Source: Fuerstiella sp. (lineage in GTDB: Bacteria > Planctomycetota > Planctomycetia > Planctomycetales > Planctomycetaceae). From it: 64,000 nt of DNA. Shown here in pieces: positions 56,082 to 64,000 of the stretch. The DNA lies in contig JAQWOH010000049.1 of the NCBI GenBank assembly GCA_029245955.1, positions 1 through 64,000 of the forward strand. Direction: 5' to 3'. The notes under the pieces are model-generated. The model did no database searches, was not told where the DNA came from, and saw only the letters and a program-made list of their open reading frames with translations. Made by a program: the position numbers and the translations under genes. Within the stretch, counting starts at the first letter, position 1. Each line of letters opens with the position of its first letter.

Positions 56082-56990
56082 ATGACCGAGCTTTTTGACA
56101 GAATCTGCGTGGTCGGATCGGGTTACATGGGAAACCAGATCGCACTGCAGTGCGCAGCACACGGCCACGCCGTGAATCTGCACGATGCCAGCGAGTCAGT
56201 GCTTCTGAAAAGCGGTGATGCTTTCATGGACTTCCTTGACAGGATGATCGATGATGGATTTGCCGCCTACGATCAGCGTCAGCGGATTGCTGACCGCATC
56301 CAACGCACGAGCAGCCTTGCCGAAGCGGCATCGGACGTCGATTTGGTGATTGAGGCCATCAGCGAAGACCTGCCTGCCAAGCGAGAGCTGTTCGGTCAGC
56401 TGGACGAATTCTGCTCTGAGCACGTGATCTTTGCCACCAACAGCTCGTCAATTCGAGTCTCTCGCATTGAAACGGCGACACGCAGACCTGACCGAATGCT
56501 CAATGCCCATTTCGTGCAACCGATATGGAAGCATCCGTTCGTGGAACTGATGCGTGGGGTGGCGACGTCCGACGCGACAGTGGCAGCGCTGCAGACGTTT
56601 ATGCGGTCTATTGGTGTGCTGCCTGTGCTGGTACGAAAGGAAAGCACCGGTTTTATCTTCAATCGTATCTGGCGAGCCGTCAAGAAGGAGGCGTTGAAGG
56701 TCCTCGACCAGGGAATTGCCTCGGTCGAGGACGTCGATCGGACGTGGATGATTCAGATGGAAACGCCAATGGGACCACTTGGCACGATGGACATTATCGG
56801 CCTTGATGTCATTCACGACATTGAGATGGTCTACTACGAAGAGTCCGGTGACCCGACCGACGCTCCACCACAGGTATTGCTGGACAAAATCGGCAAAGGA
56901 GAACTTGGAGAAAAGACGGGTAAGGGTTTTTACACTTATCCCGATCCGAGCTGGCAGCAATCCGACTTTCTGAAACACGCCTCAACGTGA
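56082..56990 (+). CDS. 3-hydroxyacyl-CoA dehydrogenase
   Basis: This 302-residue enzyme starts at the ATG at 56082; the much longer open frame upstream is antisense to the thioesterase gene. It has GSGYMGNQIA (NAD site), DVDLVIEAISED, FATNSSSIRVS, AHFVQPIWKHPFVELMRG and the C-terminal domain STGFIFNRIWRAVKKEAL, ending LGEKTGKGFYTYPDP. It is only distantly similar to the divergent dehydrogenase 540 bp away, so the two are not recent duplicates and probably act on different hydroxyacyl substrates. Its stop overlaps the next start (GTGA), giving translational coupling to a membrane protein. Confidence 0.9.
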   Translation: MTELFDRICVVGSGYMGNQIALQCAAHGHAVNLHDASESVLLKSGDAFMDFLDRMIDDGFAAYDQRQRIADRIQRTSSLAEAASDVDLVIEAISEDLPAKRELFGQLDEFCSEHVIFATNSSSIRVSRIETATRRPDRMLNAHFVQPIWKHPFVELMRGVATSDATVAALQTFMRSIGVLPVLVRKESTGFIFNRIWRAVKKEALKVLDQGIASVEDVDRTWMIQMETPMGPLGTMDIIGLDVIHDIEMVYYEESGDPTDAPPQVLLDKIGKGELGEKTGKGFYTYPDPSWQQSDFLKHAST

Positions 56991-57610
56991 CAAATATCAC
57001 TGACAACGACGATGCAGAATCAGATCCGTGGGCGACAGGTTTCCTTGTGGTGCTGGGAGCAATGTGGCTACTGGTATTGATTGCTCTGTCTACACCGGAG
57101 GCGGCGAATGGTCACGGAATTCAGCATGCGACGATTCACACCATGGATCAGGGCGGCGACGGTTCCCAGCGGCATAAGTCACTTATTGTGACCGGCTGGC
57201 TGCTCGGTTCGGCGATGATTTTTCTTTTTACGGGTCTGCTTGCATGGGGCAGCGTGTGTCAGGCAGGCGGCATGCCGGCAGCGAATCCTGTTCAGTCATC
57301 CCCTTTTTTCGGGCGACTGATGTGGTTCGTTGCCGGAGGTGTATTGTTTGAAGTTGTGTTTGGAATGCTTTGTTATTCGTACTGGACATCGCTTTCCGCA
57401 CCGAGAGGCGATTTTTCAGGACCGTTTCCTGTGGCGGTGTCCTGGATGTTGTTCGGAGTGTGGCTTTTTCCTGCTTTCTTTATTGTTCTGTATGTGGTGA
57501 ATTTTCATCGCTGGGTCCTGCCACCAGAGAACGCAGGTCGCTTTGCGAATCTTGTTGCAGAATGCTCCGCCGATGACAGCTCAGAAGCAGTTGATCCGCA
57601 GGGGATTTAA
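56987..57610 (+). CDS. Four-helix membrane protein coupled to the symporter
   Basis: This 207-residue protein begins with GTG at 56987, overlapping the dehydrogenase stop by four bases. Four transmembrane segments are visible: GFLVVLGAMWLLVLIALS, LIVTGWLLGSAMIFLFTGLL, LMWFVAGGVLFEVVFGMLCY and WMLFGVWLFPAFFIVLYVV. I do not recognise a named family. Small membrane subunits accompany some SSS symporters, and the gene is 50 bp upstream of one, so an accessory-subunit role is inferred. The tail (about 182-207) is acidic and soluble. Confidence 0.7.
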   Translation: MTNITDNDDAESDPWATGFLVVLGAMWLLVLIALSTPEAANGHGIQHATIHTMDQGGDGSQRHKSLIVTGWLLGSAMIFLFTGLLAWGSVCQAGGMPAANPVQSSPFFGRLMWFVAGGVLFEVVFGMLCYSYWTSLSAPRGDFSGPFPVAVSWMLFGVWLFPAFFIVLYVVNFHRWVLPPENAGRFANLVAECSADDSSEAVDPQGI

Positions 57611-57660
57611 TACCTCGGAATTGCAGTTTCCTTCTGACGACCCGATCGTGCTGACCGAAA

Positions 57661-59145
57661 ATGGAAAACTATCGCTCACTCATCGTCTTGATCTGCGTCG
57701 CCGCCTACATGGCGATGTGCATTGGTGTTGGTATCTGGGCGATGCGTCGCACAAAAAATTCACACGACTTTTTCATGGCGGGACGGCATCTTGGCGTCAT
57801 CGTGGCAGGTGTCGCGGTGTTTTCGAGCACAATGAGCGGCTGGGGTTTTGTGGGTGGCCCGGGACTGGTCTACAAGATGGGGACCAGTTCGTTCTGGATG
57901 ATCGTCTGTACGTCGATGGCGATGACGATTACGTTTTACCTGCTGGGGAAACGCCTGCGTCTGCTGGCGGAACTACGAGATCCTGTGTCACTACCGGATG
58001 CAGTCTATGCCCGCTACGGCTGTCGATCAACGAGTCTGTTAACAGCCGTCGCGATTCTGTTGGGAGTCATGGGGTACCTTGCCACTCAGATTCTGGCCAT
58101 GGCGACCGTATTGCAGAGCATTCTGGCAAACGTGACGTGGGTGGGGCCTCTTTCCCTTGGATTATGTGTGGCCATCAGCAGCGCTGTTCTTGTCTTTTAC
58201 TGTGTGACCGGCGGCATCATTGCGTCAGTCTATACAGATCTTGTACAGGGAATCATCATGGTCATTGCGGCTATCCTGATTCTGGCGACAGCTGTCTTTG
58301 CGGTCGATGGCGGCCTTGCCGGGATGTCGAGAACGATTCTGATCGATGATCCGGAGGCGATGAGCCCATGGGGGACTCTGGGCATGATCGGCTGCTTATC
58401 CTGGTACTTGATTTTCGTGCTGGGTGCCTGCGGGCAACCGCATGTGATCACGAAGCTGATGATGACACGTCGAGTCGAGGATGCTCGGCACATGCTCCCG
58501 GTATCGGTCGTCGGTTACGGTATTTCAGCACTGTTGTGGATCGGTATCGGACTGGCTATGCGAGCCCTCGTGCTGCAGGGGATCCATCCCGAACTCGTCA
58601 ACGCGGACGATGCGGCGTCCGAATTTCTGCAGACCTATGCGCACCCTCTGCTGTCCGGCGTCGTGTTTGCCGGGCTGCTGGCCGCTATTATGTCCACAGC
58701 TGACAGTTTTCTGAACATCGGTGCGGCTGCTGTGGTGCACGACATTCCTCGGGCGGTGCGCGGTCATTCCCTGCGTAACGAATTGCTGTGGGCCCGAACC
58801 GCTACCGTGGTGATTGCTGCGGTGGCTGCAGTTTTCGCGCTGTCGTCAGGAGATCTGGTGGCTCTGCTGGGTGCGTTCGGCTGGTCCACATTTGCGGCAG
58901 CCATCGTACCGACGGTCGCCATCGGCTTTAATTGGAAACGCGCGACGCCGCTGGCCTGCAACATTGCCATTGTGTCGGGCCTGCTGATTAACTTCGGACT
59001 AAAACTGTTCGATATCCACCTGCCGCACGAATTCCACGGCGGTGCGTTGTCGCTGATGGTTTCCCTGACACTCTTTTTTGTTGTGTCGATGTTGTCGGCA
59101 CCGAAACCGATCGCGCCCGACATCGAATCGGTGATGGACCTGTAG
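57661..59145 (+). CDS. Sodium:solute symporter (SSS family)
   Basis: This 494-residue protein has about 13 helices: FFMAGRHLGVIVAGVAVFSS, VTGGIIASVYTDLVQG, CGQPHVITKLMMTRRVEDAR and VFAGLLAAIMSTADSFLNIG, the Na2-site helix with the Ser/Thr pair. It resembles pantothenate/proline/organic-cation SSS carriers. Position in the island suggests import of the 3-hydroxy acid, or carnitine/betaine-like compound, handled by the neighbouring dehydrogenases and BKACE. Unlike the 43.5-kb symporter it lacks the large charged internal loop. The substrate is not deducible from sequence alone. Confidence 0.92.
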   Translation: MENYRSLIVLICVAAYMAMCIGVGIWAMRRTKNSHDFFMAGRHLGVIVAGVAVFSSTMSGWGFVGGPGLVYKMGTSSFWMIVCTSMAMTITFYLLGKRLRLLAELRDPVSLPDAVYARYGCRSTSLLTAVAILLGVMGYLATQILAMATVLQSILANVTWVGPLSLGLCVAISSAVLVFYCVTGGIIASVYTDLVQGIIMVIAAILILATAVFAVDGGLAGMSRTILIDDPEAMSPWGTLGMIGCLSWYLIFVLGACGQPHVITKLMMTRRVEDARHMLPVSVVGYGISALLWIGIGLAMRALVLQGIHPELVNADDAASEFLQTYAHPLLSGVVFAGLLAAIMSTADSFLNIGAAAVVHDIPRAVRGHSLRNELLWARTATVVIAAVAAVFALSSGDLVALLGAFGWSTFAAAIVPTVAIGFNWKRATPLACNIAIVSGLLINFGLKLFDIHLPHEFHGGALSLMVSLTLFFVVSMLSAPKPIAPDIESVMDL

Positions 59146-59269
59146 GAGGCTGGTCGGAAAGCTGAAGCAGCCGCAAGACCCCGGCCGTGGGTGAAAACAC
59201 TGCCAACAACACGTATTGCAAAGGTACAGGCCGGAACACAACTGAAGGCTAGTCTTTCTTCGGGCCAGG

Positions 59270-61237
59270 CTATTCCGTGCATTCCTGCTGCCACGTCTTC
59301 CGCAGAGTTCGACGCATGATTTTGTTGGAAGCCGTGCGGGGTAGCTGCTCCATGAGTACAACCTCGTGGATACGGAACAGAGGATTGAGTCGCGTCCTGA
59401 CCAACTGCTGCATCTGTCGCTGTAGCTCCTTAGCCGGTACTGCGGATTCAGCGGCGATCGCTGCAAAAACCACCAGTCGCGCCGGGCCGCCTGCAGGCGG
59501 TGGAATGCCGACGGCCGCGACTTCGTGGATTCCCGGCACATCGGACACCGTCCGTTCGATTTCCGTCGTGCTGACCTTGACTCCGCCAAGGTTCATCGTG
59601 TCATCGGCACGCCCCAGCGCTCGGTAGTAGCGTGCGGCCTCGGTCTGACTGGCAGCATTTACGGATTGCTCGTCGACATGTGGAATGGCCGGCAATCGCT
59701 GCATCTGATCACCATGCCTCCGCAGGCTCCGGCCGTCGGAATGAGTCGGCACGTCGGCATAATACACTTTATGATGATCCCGGTTGATCAAGCGTCGCGA
59801 CAGCCCCATCGCTGGTGGTACAAGGAATACCTCGCCGATGTCGGCCGCCTTGCCATCTTCGTCAAGGATAACCACGCCGCTGCCCAGGGCGGGTGAACTA
59901 AACATCGCCGGCAGATTTGGGTGGACCAGCGTGCTGGTCATGTACCCCCCACCAATCTCAGTGCCACCACAATATTCAATGATGGGGCGACCGCCGGCCA
60001 CTTCACTTAACCACCGCATGTCGTCCGGGTTGGAACATTCACCCGTCGAACTGAACAGCCTGATCGCCGACCAGTCGATCGCGTCAAGATATCCGGAATC
60101 ACGCCACAGACGGACCATGCTGGGTACGACACCCAGCATGTTGACATGCGCCGTCTGCACGAAACGGCCAAAGGCCGCGTCACCCGGAGCGCCGTTGTAG
60201 AGTGCGATCGTGCCTTTGTTGAGCAGCGTAGCGTAAATCAGCCAAGGCCCCATCATCCAGCCAAGATTCGTCGGCCAGGCAACAATTTCTCCTTCATGTA
60301 TGTCATGATGGAAGTATCCATCTGCCGCCGCTTTGATCGGTGTGGTATGGTCCCAGACAATCGCCTTTGGTGTGCCCGTCGTTCCCGATGAAAACAGAAT
60401 GTTGGTGGCGGCGTCCGGAGCCACGTGGGCCACCAGATCCGACGGGTTGTCGCTCAACAGTTCCGCCCACACAAGATCTCCGTTGCGCAGTGCCTGCGAT
60501 TCGCCTGCGTCGCTGATTTCGTCCGGCGCCCCTGGCAGATGAGTGCCATGCCTTTCGACAATTATGGCCACAGGCCCGTCTGCATTGACGACCCTTTCGT
60601 AGACTGGGATGTGCCTGTCGGCTCGTCGTACCGACATCACCGTGAACACGGCCGCAGCCTGCCCGATCTGCAGTCTGGAACGGACTTCCTCTGACGAGAA
60701 ACTGTCGGCGATGGATATGACCGTACAACCGGCCAGCACAATGCCCAGATAGACGGCGACGGATTCCGCTGTCATGGGCATGAAGATGGCCACGGGCTCA
60801 CCCTGCTGAATTCCATGCTCCAGCAGTCCCCGCGCAACTCGGTTGGCCAGCGTTCTTAATTCCGCGTACGTCAATTCCCGTGACGCACCATCCGGGCCGC
60901 CTTCGATGATTGCGCAACTGCCGGGTGCAGACCCAAAGCAGCTTTCGGCAATATTCATGCGGGCGTCGACCAGCCAGGCAGCAGCCGTCGCGCCCTTTGC
61001 AAGATCAAGCACACGGCGCGGAGGATTGTTGAAACGGATTTTCAGAGTGTCCAGAACGTATGTCCAGAACTGTTCGGGCTGTGTGACGGACCAGTCGTAG
61101 AGTCGTTTGTAGCTGTCGAAATCATGGTCCTTGATTGCGGCTGCAATGTGCGTCTTTTCGATCGTCTTCTCATCCGGGTACCAGAGTGGTTCCGAGACGG
61201 TCTCGAGCGATGGATTAGTACCGTGGTCATCCGGCAT
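59270..61237 (-). CDS. Acetoacetyl/acyl-CoA synthetase (AMP-forming)
   Basis: This 655-residue AMP-binding enzyme starts at the ATG at 61237. An ACAS-type N-terminal region (SVTQPEQFWTYVLDTLKIRF) precedes the P-loop motif NILFSSGTTGTPKAIVWDH (about 275-292), the aromatic motif EYCGGTEIGGGY (about 420) and the C-terminal hinge. The catalytic lysine lies in PRTASNKIMRRTLRK (Lys643 region). Related proteins include acetoacetyl-CoA synthetases and plant peroxisomal acyl-activating enzymes. In this neighbourhood, activation of the acetoacetate released by BKACE is an attractive role, but propionate or another short acid cannot be excluded. It converges on the symporter with a 124-bp gap. Confidence 0.85.
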   Translation of the reverse strand: MPDDHGTNPSLETVSEPLWYPDEKTIEKTHIAAAIKDHDFDSYKRLYDWSVTQPEQFWTYVLDTLKIRFNNPPRRVLDLAKGATAAAWLVDARMNIAESCFGSAPGSCAIIEGGPDGASRELTYAELRTLANRVARGLLEHGIQQGEPVAIFMPMTAESVAVYLGIVLAGCTVISIADSFSSEEVRSRLQIGQAAAVFTVMSVRRADRHIPVYERVVNADGPVAIIVERHGTHLPGAPDEISDAGESQALRNGDLVWAELLSDNPSDLVAHVAPDAATNILFSSGTTGTPKAIVWDHTTPIKAAADGYFHHDIHEGEIVAWPTNLGWMMGPWLIYATLLNKGTIALYNGAPGDAAFGRFVQTAHVNMLGVVPSMVRLWRDSGYLDAIDWSAIRLFSSTGECSNPDDMRWLSEVAGGRPIIEYCGGTEIGGGYMTSTLVHPNLPAMFSSPALGSGVVILDEDGKAADIGEVFLVPPAMGLSRRLINRDHHKVYYADVPTHSDGRSLRRHGDQMQRLPAIPHVDEQSVNAASQTEAARYYRALGRADDTMNLGGVKVSTTEIERTVSDVPGIHEVAAVGIPPPAGGPARLVVFAAIAAESAVPAKELQRQMQQLVRTRLNPLFRIHEVVLMEQLPRTASNKIMRRTLRKTWQQECTE

Positions 61238-61344
61238 TGAATGATTTTCACTCGAGTGACGAACGTTTCATCCAGCCCCGGTGGCGGTATGAGCCCTTAA
61301 TGTGGCGGCCGCAAGGGCACACGATTGTGTGAGACGTGGTCCAG

Positions 61345-61989
61345 CTAGCCTCCGGTCCCGTCAATGTCGTCAATGAGAACAAACTGAGCTCTTTTAGGAT
61401 CAAACGCAAAAACCTCGCCGGTTTCAAATTTGTAGACCCACCCGTGAAGGCTGAGGTCGCCGCCTTCGACTGCGGTGGCGACCGAAGGATGAGTCTTCAG
61501 GTTCTCCAGCTGTACCAGAACGTTTTCTTCGACGGTCCGCGTCAGCCGGTCCGCCGGGTCTGTTATTTGTGCGTGTTTTTCTTTAACGTTGTGTCGAGTG
61601 GTTTCTGCATGCTGCAGATAAGTTCTGACGGCAGGCAGGTTTTTCAGGCTGTCGGGCGCCAGCAGGCCACTCATGGCGCCACAGTGAGAATGCCCGCAAA
61701 CCACGATGTTTCTAATCTTCAGTGCACTTATCGCATACTCAATTGTCGCCGCTTCACCACCTGTGATAGACCCATATGGCGGAACGATGTTGCCAGCCGT
61801 TCGTAGAATAAATAGTTCGCCGGGCTTCGTCTGCGTCAGCAGATTGGGATCAACGCGGGAATCAGAACAGGTGATAAACAGAGCCAGTGGGTTCTGTCCG
61901 GCAGCAAGTCCCTCAAAAAGTTGTTCGTCCTTTCGGAACGAGTTGCGTTGAAAACTATGAATTCCGTCTACGAGTTTTTTCATGGCCAT
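61345..61989 (-). CDS. Beta-carbonic anhydrase
   Basis: This 214-residue enzyme starts at the ATG at 61989 (MAMKKLVDGIHSFQRNSF); upstream in-frame codons are not needed. Zinc ligands and the catalytic dyad are visible: CSDSR (Cys41, Asp43, Arg45), GHSHCGA (His100, Cys103) and the YGSITGGEAATIEYAI helix. Length and motifs match beta-class anhydrases such as Can/CynT. It interconverts CO2 and bicarbonate in the cytoplasm. It is monocistronic and most probably serves general bicarbonate supply rather than the neighbouring catabolic island. Confidence 0.95.
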   Translation of the reverse strand: MAMKKLVDGIHSFQRNSFRKDEQLFEGLAAGQNPLALFITCSDSRVDPNLLTQTKPGELFILRTAGNIVPPYGSITGGEAATIEYAISALKIRNIVVCGHSHCGAMSGLLAPDSLKNLPAVRTYLQHAETTRHNVKEKHAQITDPADRLTRTVEENVLVQLENLKTHPSVATAVEGGDLSLHGWVYKFETGEVFAFDPKRAQFVLIDDIDGTGG

Positions 61990-62385
61990 ATGATTCCTGA
62001 TTTTGATGAAGGAAAGGCTGTCTGCAGGTGCAACAGCGGACGATTTGATGCTCAACGGCCGGGTAGACGATCAGGTTCACGTGGCAAATGCCTCGGGGCA
62101 CACAGACCGTCCATCGAAGATGTCAGTGTGGGTTCGGCCGTGGAGCCTCCGCAGTTTATCAGAATCTCGGACAGAGCTGCACTCATGGCTTCCAAGATTC
62201 AGTATGCGCTGAGTCCTTATCTGTCACCGAATCCGGTATATGCATTACTTTGATTTACGGTCTCCTTCATGCCGGTCGAAGCTGCGTCAGGATGCACGCC
62301 CCGACACTCAGGGGACTTGTTGGATCAACAGGAAAAGTCCTTTGCATTTCACACAAGTCTGCTCAGGTTCATCGGTGCTCAGATG
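61990..62385. other. Intergenic spacer
   Basis: This roughly 400-bp gap between the carbonic anhydrase start and the amidohydrolase stop has only short shadow frames. It should contain the anhydrase promoter. No other element was recognised. Confidence 0.35.
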
Positions 62386-63318
62386 CTATGCGTACGCGAA
62401 ATTAAACAGGGTTTGTGCAGTGCCACCGAGGATTCTTGATCGGTCATCATCAGACAGATGCGAGAGTGCGTCTGCCACCTGTTGGCGATAGTTCCGGTAC
62501 GAATCACCAGTCGCCTGAGAGTTGAAGCCGCCACCATAGATGATGCGATCGGCTCCAAAAACGTTTGTCAGCTTGTGAATAACCGGGCCCGCGTCTCTAT
62601 GAGGATAGCGATTCTGATCCGGCAGCGACGAGATCTTCATTACCGTGTTGCGAAATCTCGACCAGCGAACAACGACATCGTGTTCTCGAATTGTTCCCTG
62701 CATCGGCCTCCCAAGATGGTCGATGATGACTTTAGTATCTGAGAATTCACGTATCAGCGGTTCAAAGCCGGCTGCGTAACGAGGTTCGAAATGCAGCTGA
62801 ATAGCAAGGCCCAGATCGGTCGCCGTGGCCCACAGGTGTCGGAGTTCCTTTGTGCCGAACGGAGGCAGTCGCCCGGGGGCATAGGCGTGCACTCGGGCTG
62901 CTATAATCCGGTCCGGGTTCTGACGAACAAGCGTCGCCATGCGATCCACCGATCCGGGACGGTCGGAAAAGAACAGACACGTTCCCTTCAGGCGACTGCC
63001 ACCGATACGCAGGCAGTGTTCCAGATAGGTGTGGTCGTCCTGATACGGTTCAGGGTGGACGACTACCGCAAAGTCGACGCCCGCACTGTCCATGGACCTG
63101 ATCAGATGCTCAGGAGTGGCCTTTGCCTCCGGGCGATATGGTGCTGCCGAGTGATAGGGAAACCTGGGATCCAGTCCCCCGAAGCAATGTAGATGGGTAT
63201 CAACTACAACCGCCGTGTTCTGTTCGTCTGCGATTGACGCTTCGGACACGAGAGCAGCTGGCAAGGGTAACGCCCCGGCGGTGCAGCGGATCATCTGTCG
63301 ACGTGTCAAATCCGTCAT
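62386..63318 (-). CDS. Exported TIM-barrel amidohydrolase (amidohydrolase-2 type)
   Basis: This 310-residue protein starts at the ATG at 63318 with a Tat-like signal (LTRRQMIRCTAGALPLPAAL). The barrel carries the metal motif VVDTHLHCFGG (HxH), VVVHPEPYQDDH, AIQLHFEP and VIIDHLGRP, the last with the usual His of strand 6. The family ordinarily has a metal-binding Asp in G(S)D(W/F)P near the C-terminus; here the place reads RIIYGGGFNSQA, so the Asp appears replaced. It may use another residue or be non-hydrolytic. The substrate is probably a cyclic lactone or dicarboxylate-type compound by family analogy. Confidence 0.87.
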   Translation of the reverse strand: MTDLTRRQMIRCTAGALPLPAALVSEASIADEQNTAVVVDTHLHCFGGLDPRFPYHSAAPYRPEAKATPEHLIRSMDSAGVDFAVVVHPEPYQDDHTYLEHCLRIGGSRLKGTCLFFSDRPGSVDRMATLVRQNPDRIIAARVHAYAPGRLPPFGTKELRHLWATATDLGLAIQLHFEPRYAAGFEPLIREFSDTKVIIDHLGRPMQGTIREHDVVVRWSRFRNTVMKISSLPDQNRYPHRDAGPVIHKLTNVFGADRIIYGGGFNSQATGDSYRNYRQQVADALSHLSDDDRSRILGGTAQTLFNFAYA

Positions 63319-63647
63319 TTACAATTTCCCCAACAGGTGAATCCGATCGTGTGACAAACGACGTGGTCAGCCTGCCTGGCATCATCCACCCGGCTGTTAA
63401 AGCACGTCATCGTGAAGACTGCACGAACAATGTAACGACGCCGGTGGATGTTGTCTTCCGGCAGAGCCATATAGAAGACACTGACCAGGCAACATCGACT
63501 ATCTCTGTGGACTCCAGCTGCTTCTGGAGCGGACAGAATCAGACGCTGTGTTGGTACCTGTGGACGACACTTTAGGGTATTCTTAACCATGAGGATTTCA
63601 CGACTTGTGAAGTATTCGAGTCTGAACGTTCGCCCCGTCTGAAAGTC
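63319..63647. promoter_or_regulatory. Divergent promoter region
   Basis: This 329-bp gap lies between the divergent amidohydrolase and the truncated protease gene. No gene was recognised in it. It should contain promoters in both directions; none could be assigned. Confidence 0.35.
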
Positions 63648-64000
63648 ATGTCAATGCGCAGCTGGCAACCGGCCGTGAGCCAATCGTTGGTGATGGCGTT
63701 TCTTATTGCAGTGTTTACTGACGCTATTGTGTTCTGCGCTGATGAACCGGCGCAGCCTGTGGGTTTCAAACGGGCAGGCATAGTCAAGGCCTGGAATACC
63801 TATAAACACAAGCTGACGTTCGGCAAGGGGCAGACACTGGCATTGGTAGATGACGGCTGCAAATTGTCGATGCCGGAATGGTCACAATCGGACGGAGATC
63901 AGCCGAAAGTGCTTGTGACGTACGACAGCGTTGATGGAGATGACGACCCGAAACATGAAGGCCGTGGATATCACGGATCTACGATCGGGATTCCGTCCTC
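63648..64000 (+). CDS. Subtilisin-like (S8) serine protease, 5' part
   Basis: The open frame from the ATG at 63648 to the window edge encodes 117 residues with no stop. An N-terminal signal peptide (LVMAFLIAVFTDAIVFCADE) precedes the beginning of a peptidase S8 domain. The LALVDDGCKL strand carries the catalytic Asp, and GRGYHGSTIG contains the probable catalytic His. The serine block lies beyond the window. It is an exported protease by this pattern; the substrate is unknown. Truncation is due to the window end only. Confidence 0.7.
   Translation, partial: MSMRSWQPAVSQSLVMAFLIAVFTDAIVFCADEPAQPVGFKRAGIVKAWNTYKHKLTFGKGQTLALVDDGCKLSMPEWSQSDGDQPKVLVTYDSVDGDDDPKHEGRGYHGSTIGIPS

Overview
The window looks like a chromosomal segment of a marine-type planctomycete (order Planctomycetales). 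The evidence is gene content: five Tat-exported DUF1501 proteins, three DUF1549/DUF1553 proteins with N-terminal c-type-cytochrome-like motifs, a formylglycine sulfatase, a sialate O-acetylesterase, VWA, WD40 and HEAT proteins, an ECF sigma/FecR/LamG relic, and a J-like/Hsp70/cyclase-fold operon. Base composition is moderately GC-rich. I cannot fix the genus from sequence alone. No rRNA, tRNA, CRISPR array or intact insertion sequence was seen.

Layout. 1-1.2 kb: a 19-bp tandem repeat and a transposase relic. 1.2-2.2 kb: a conserved hypothetical. 2.5-7.9 kb (minus): a decayed ECF sigma-FecR-LamG gene, then DUF1549/1553 and DUF1501. 7.9-12.9 kb: mostly gene-poor DNA with a transposase relic and one beta-lactamase-fold hydrolase. 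12.9-17.8 kb (plus): a membrane J-like protein, an Hsp70 and a membrane-anchored cyclase-repeat protein. 18.0-20.3 kb: an IS3 orfA relic, a HEAT-repeat protein and a small membrane protein. 20.6-27.1 kb (plus): a five-gene cassette of two thioredoxin-fold paralogues lacking a CxxC motif, flanking DUF1549/1553, DUF1501 and WD40 genes. 27.7-40.3 kb: TPR, VWA, redoxin-like, sulfatase, COQ7-like diiron protein, sialate esterase, orphan DUF1501, alpha/beta hydrolase and N-acyl-D-amino-acid deacylase genes. 40.3-45.3 kb: a cytochrome-like relic, two enolase-superfamily enzymes and a divergent Na+/solute symporter. 45.4-46.5 kb: relics of a two-component system. 46.6-53.4 kb: a second DUF1549/1553-DUF1501 pair, then an orphan DUF1501 with a WD40 gene.

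53.6-61.2 kb holds a coherent catabolic island: a BKACE-type (DUF849) beta-keto acid cleavage enzyme, two 3-hydroxyacyl dehydrogenases, a hot-dog thioesterase, a membrane protein plus Na+/solute symporter, and an acetoacetyl/acyl-CoA synthetase. Together they could import a 3-hydroxy acid, oxidise it, cleave it with acetyl-CoA, release the acid product and reactivate acetoacetate. L-carnitine is one candidate substrate but is not proven. The window ends with a beta-carbonic anhydrase, an exported amidohydrolase and the start of a subtilisin-like protease.

Two themes stand out. About 8-9 kb is non-coding or decaying DNA, with relics of transposases, a sigma/anti-sigma gene and a two-component system. 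Several exported proteins also keep a fold but lack its usual catalytic residues: three redoxin-like proteins and one amidohydrolase.
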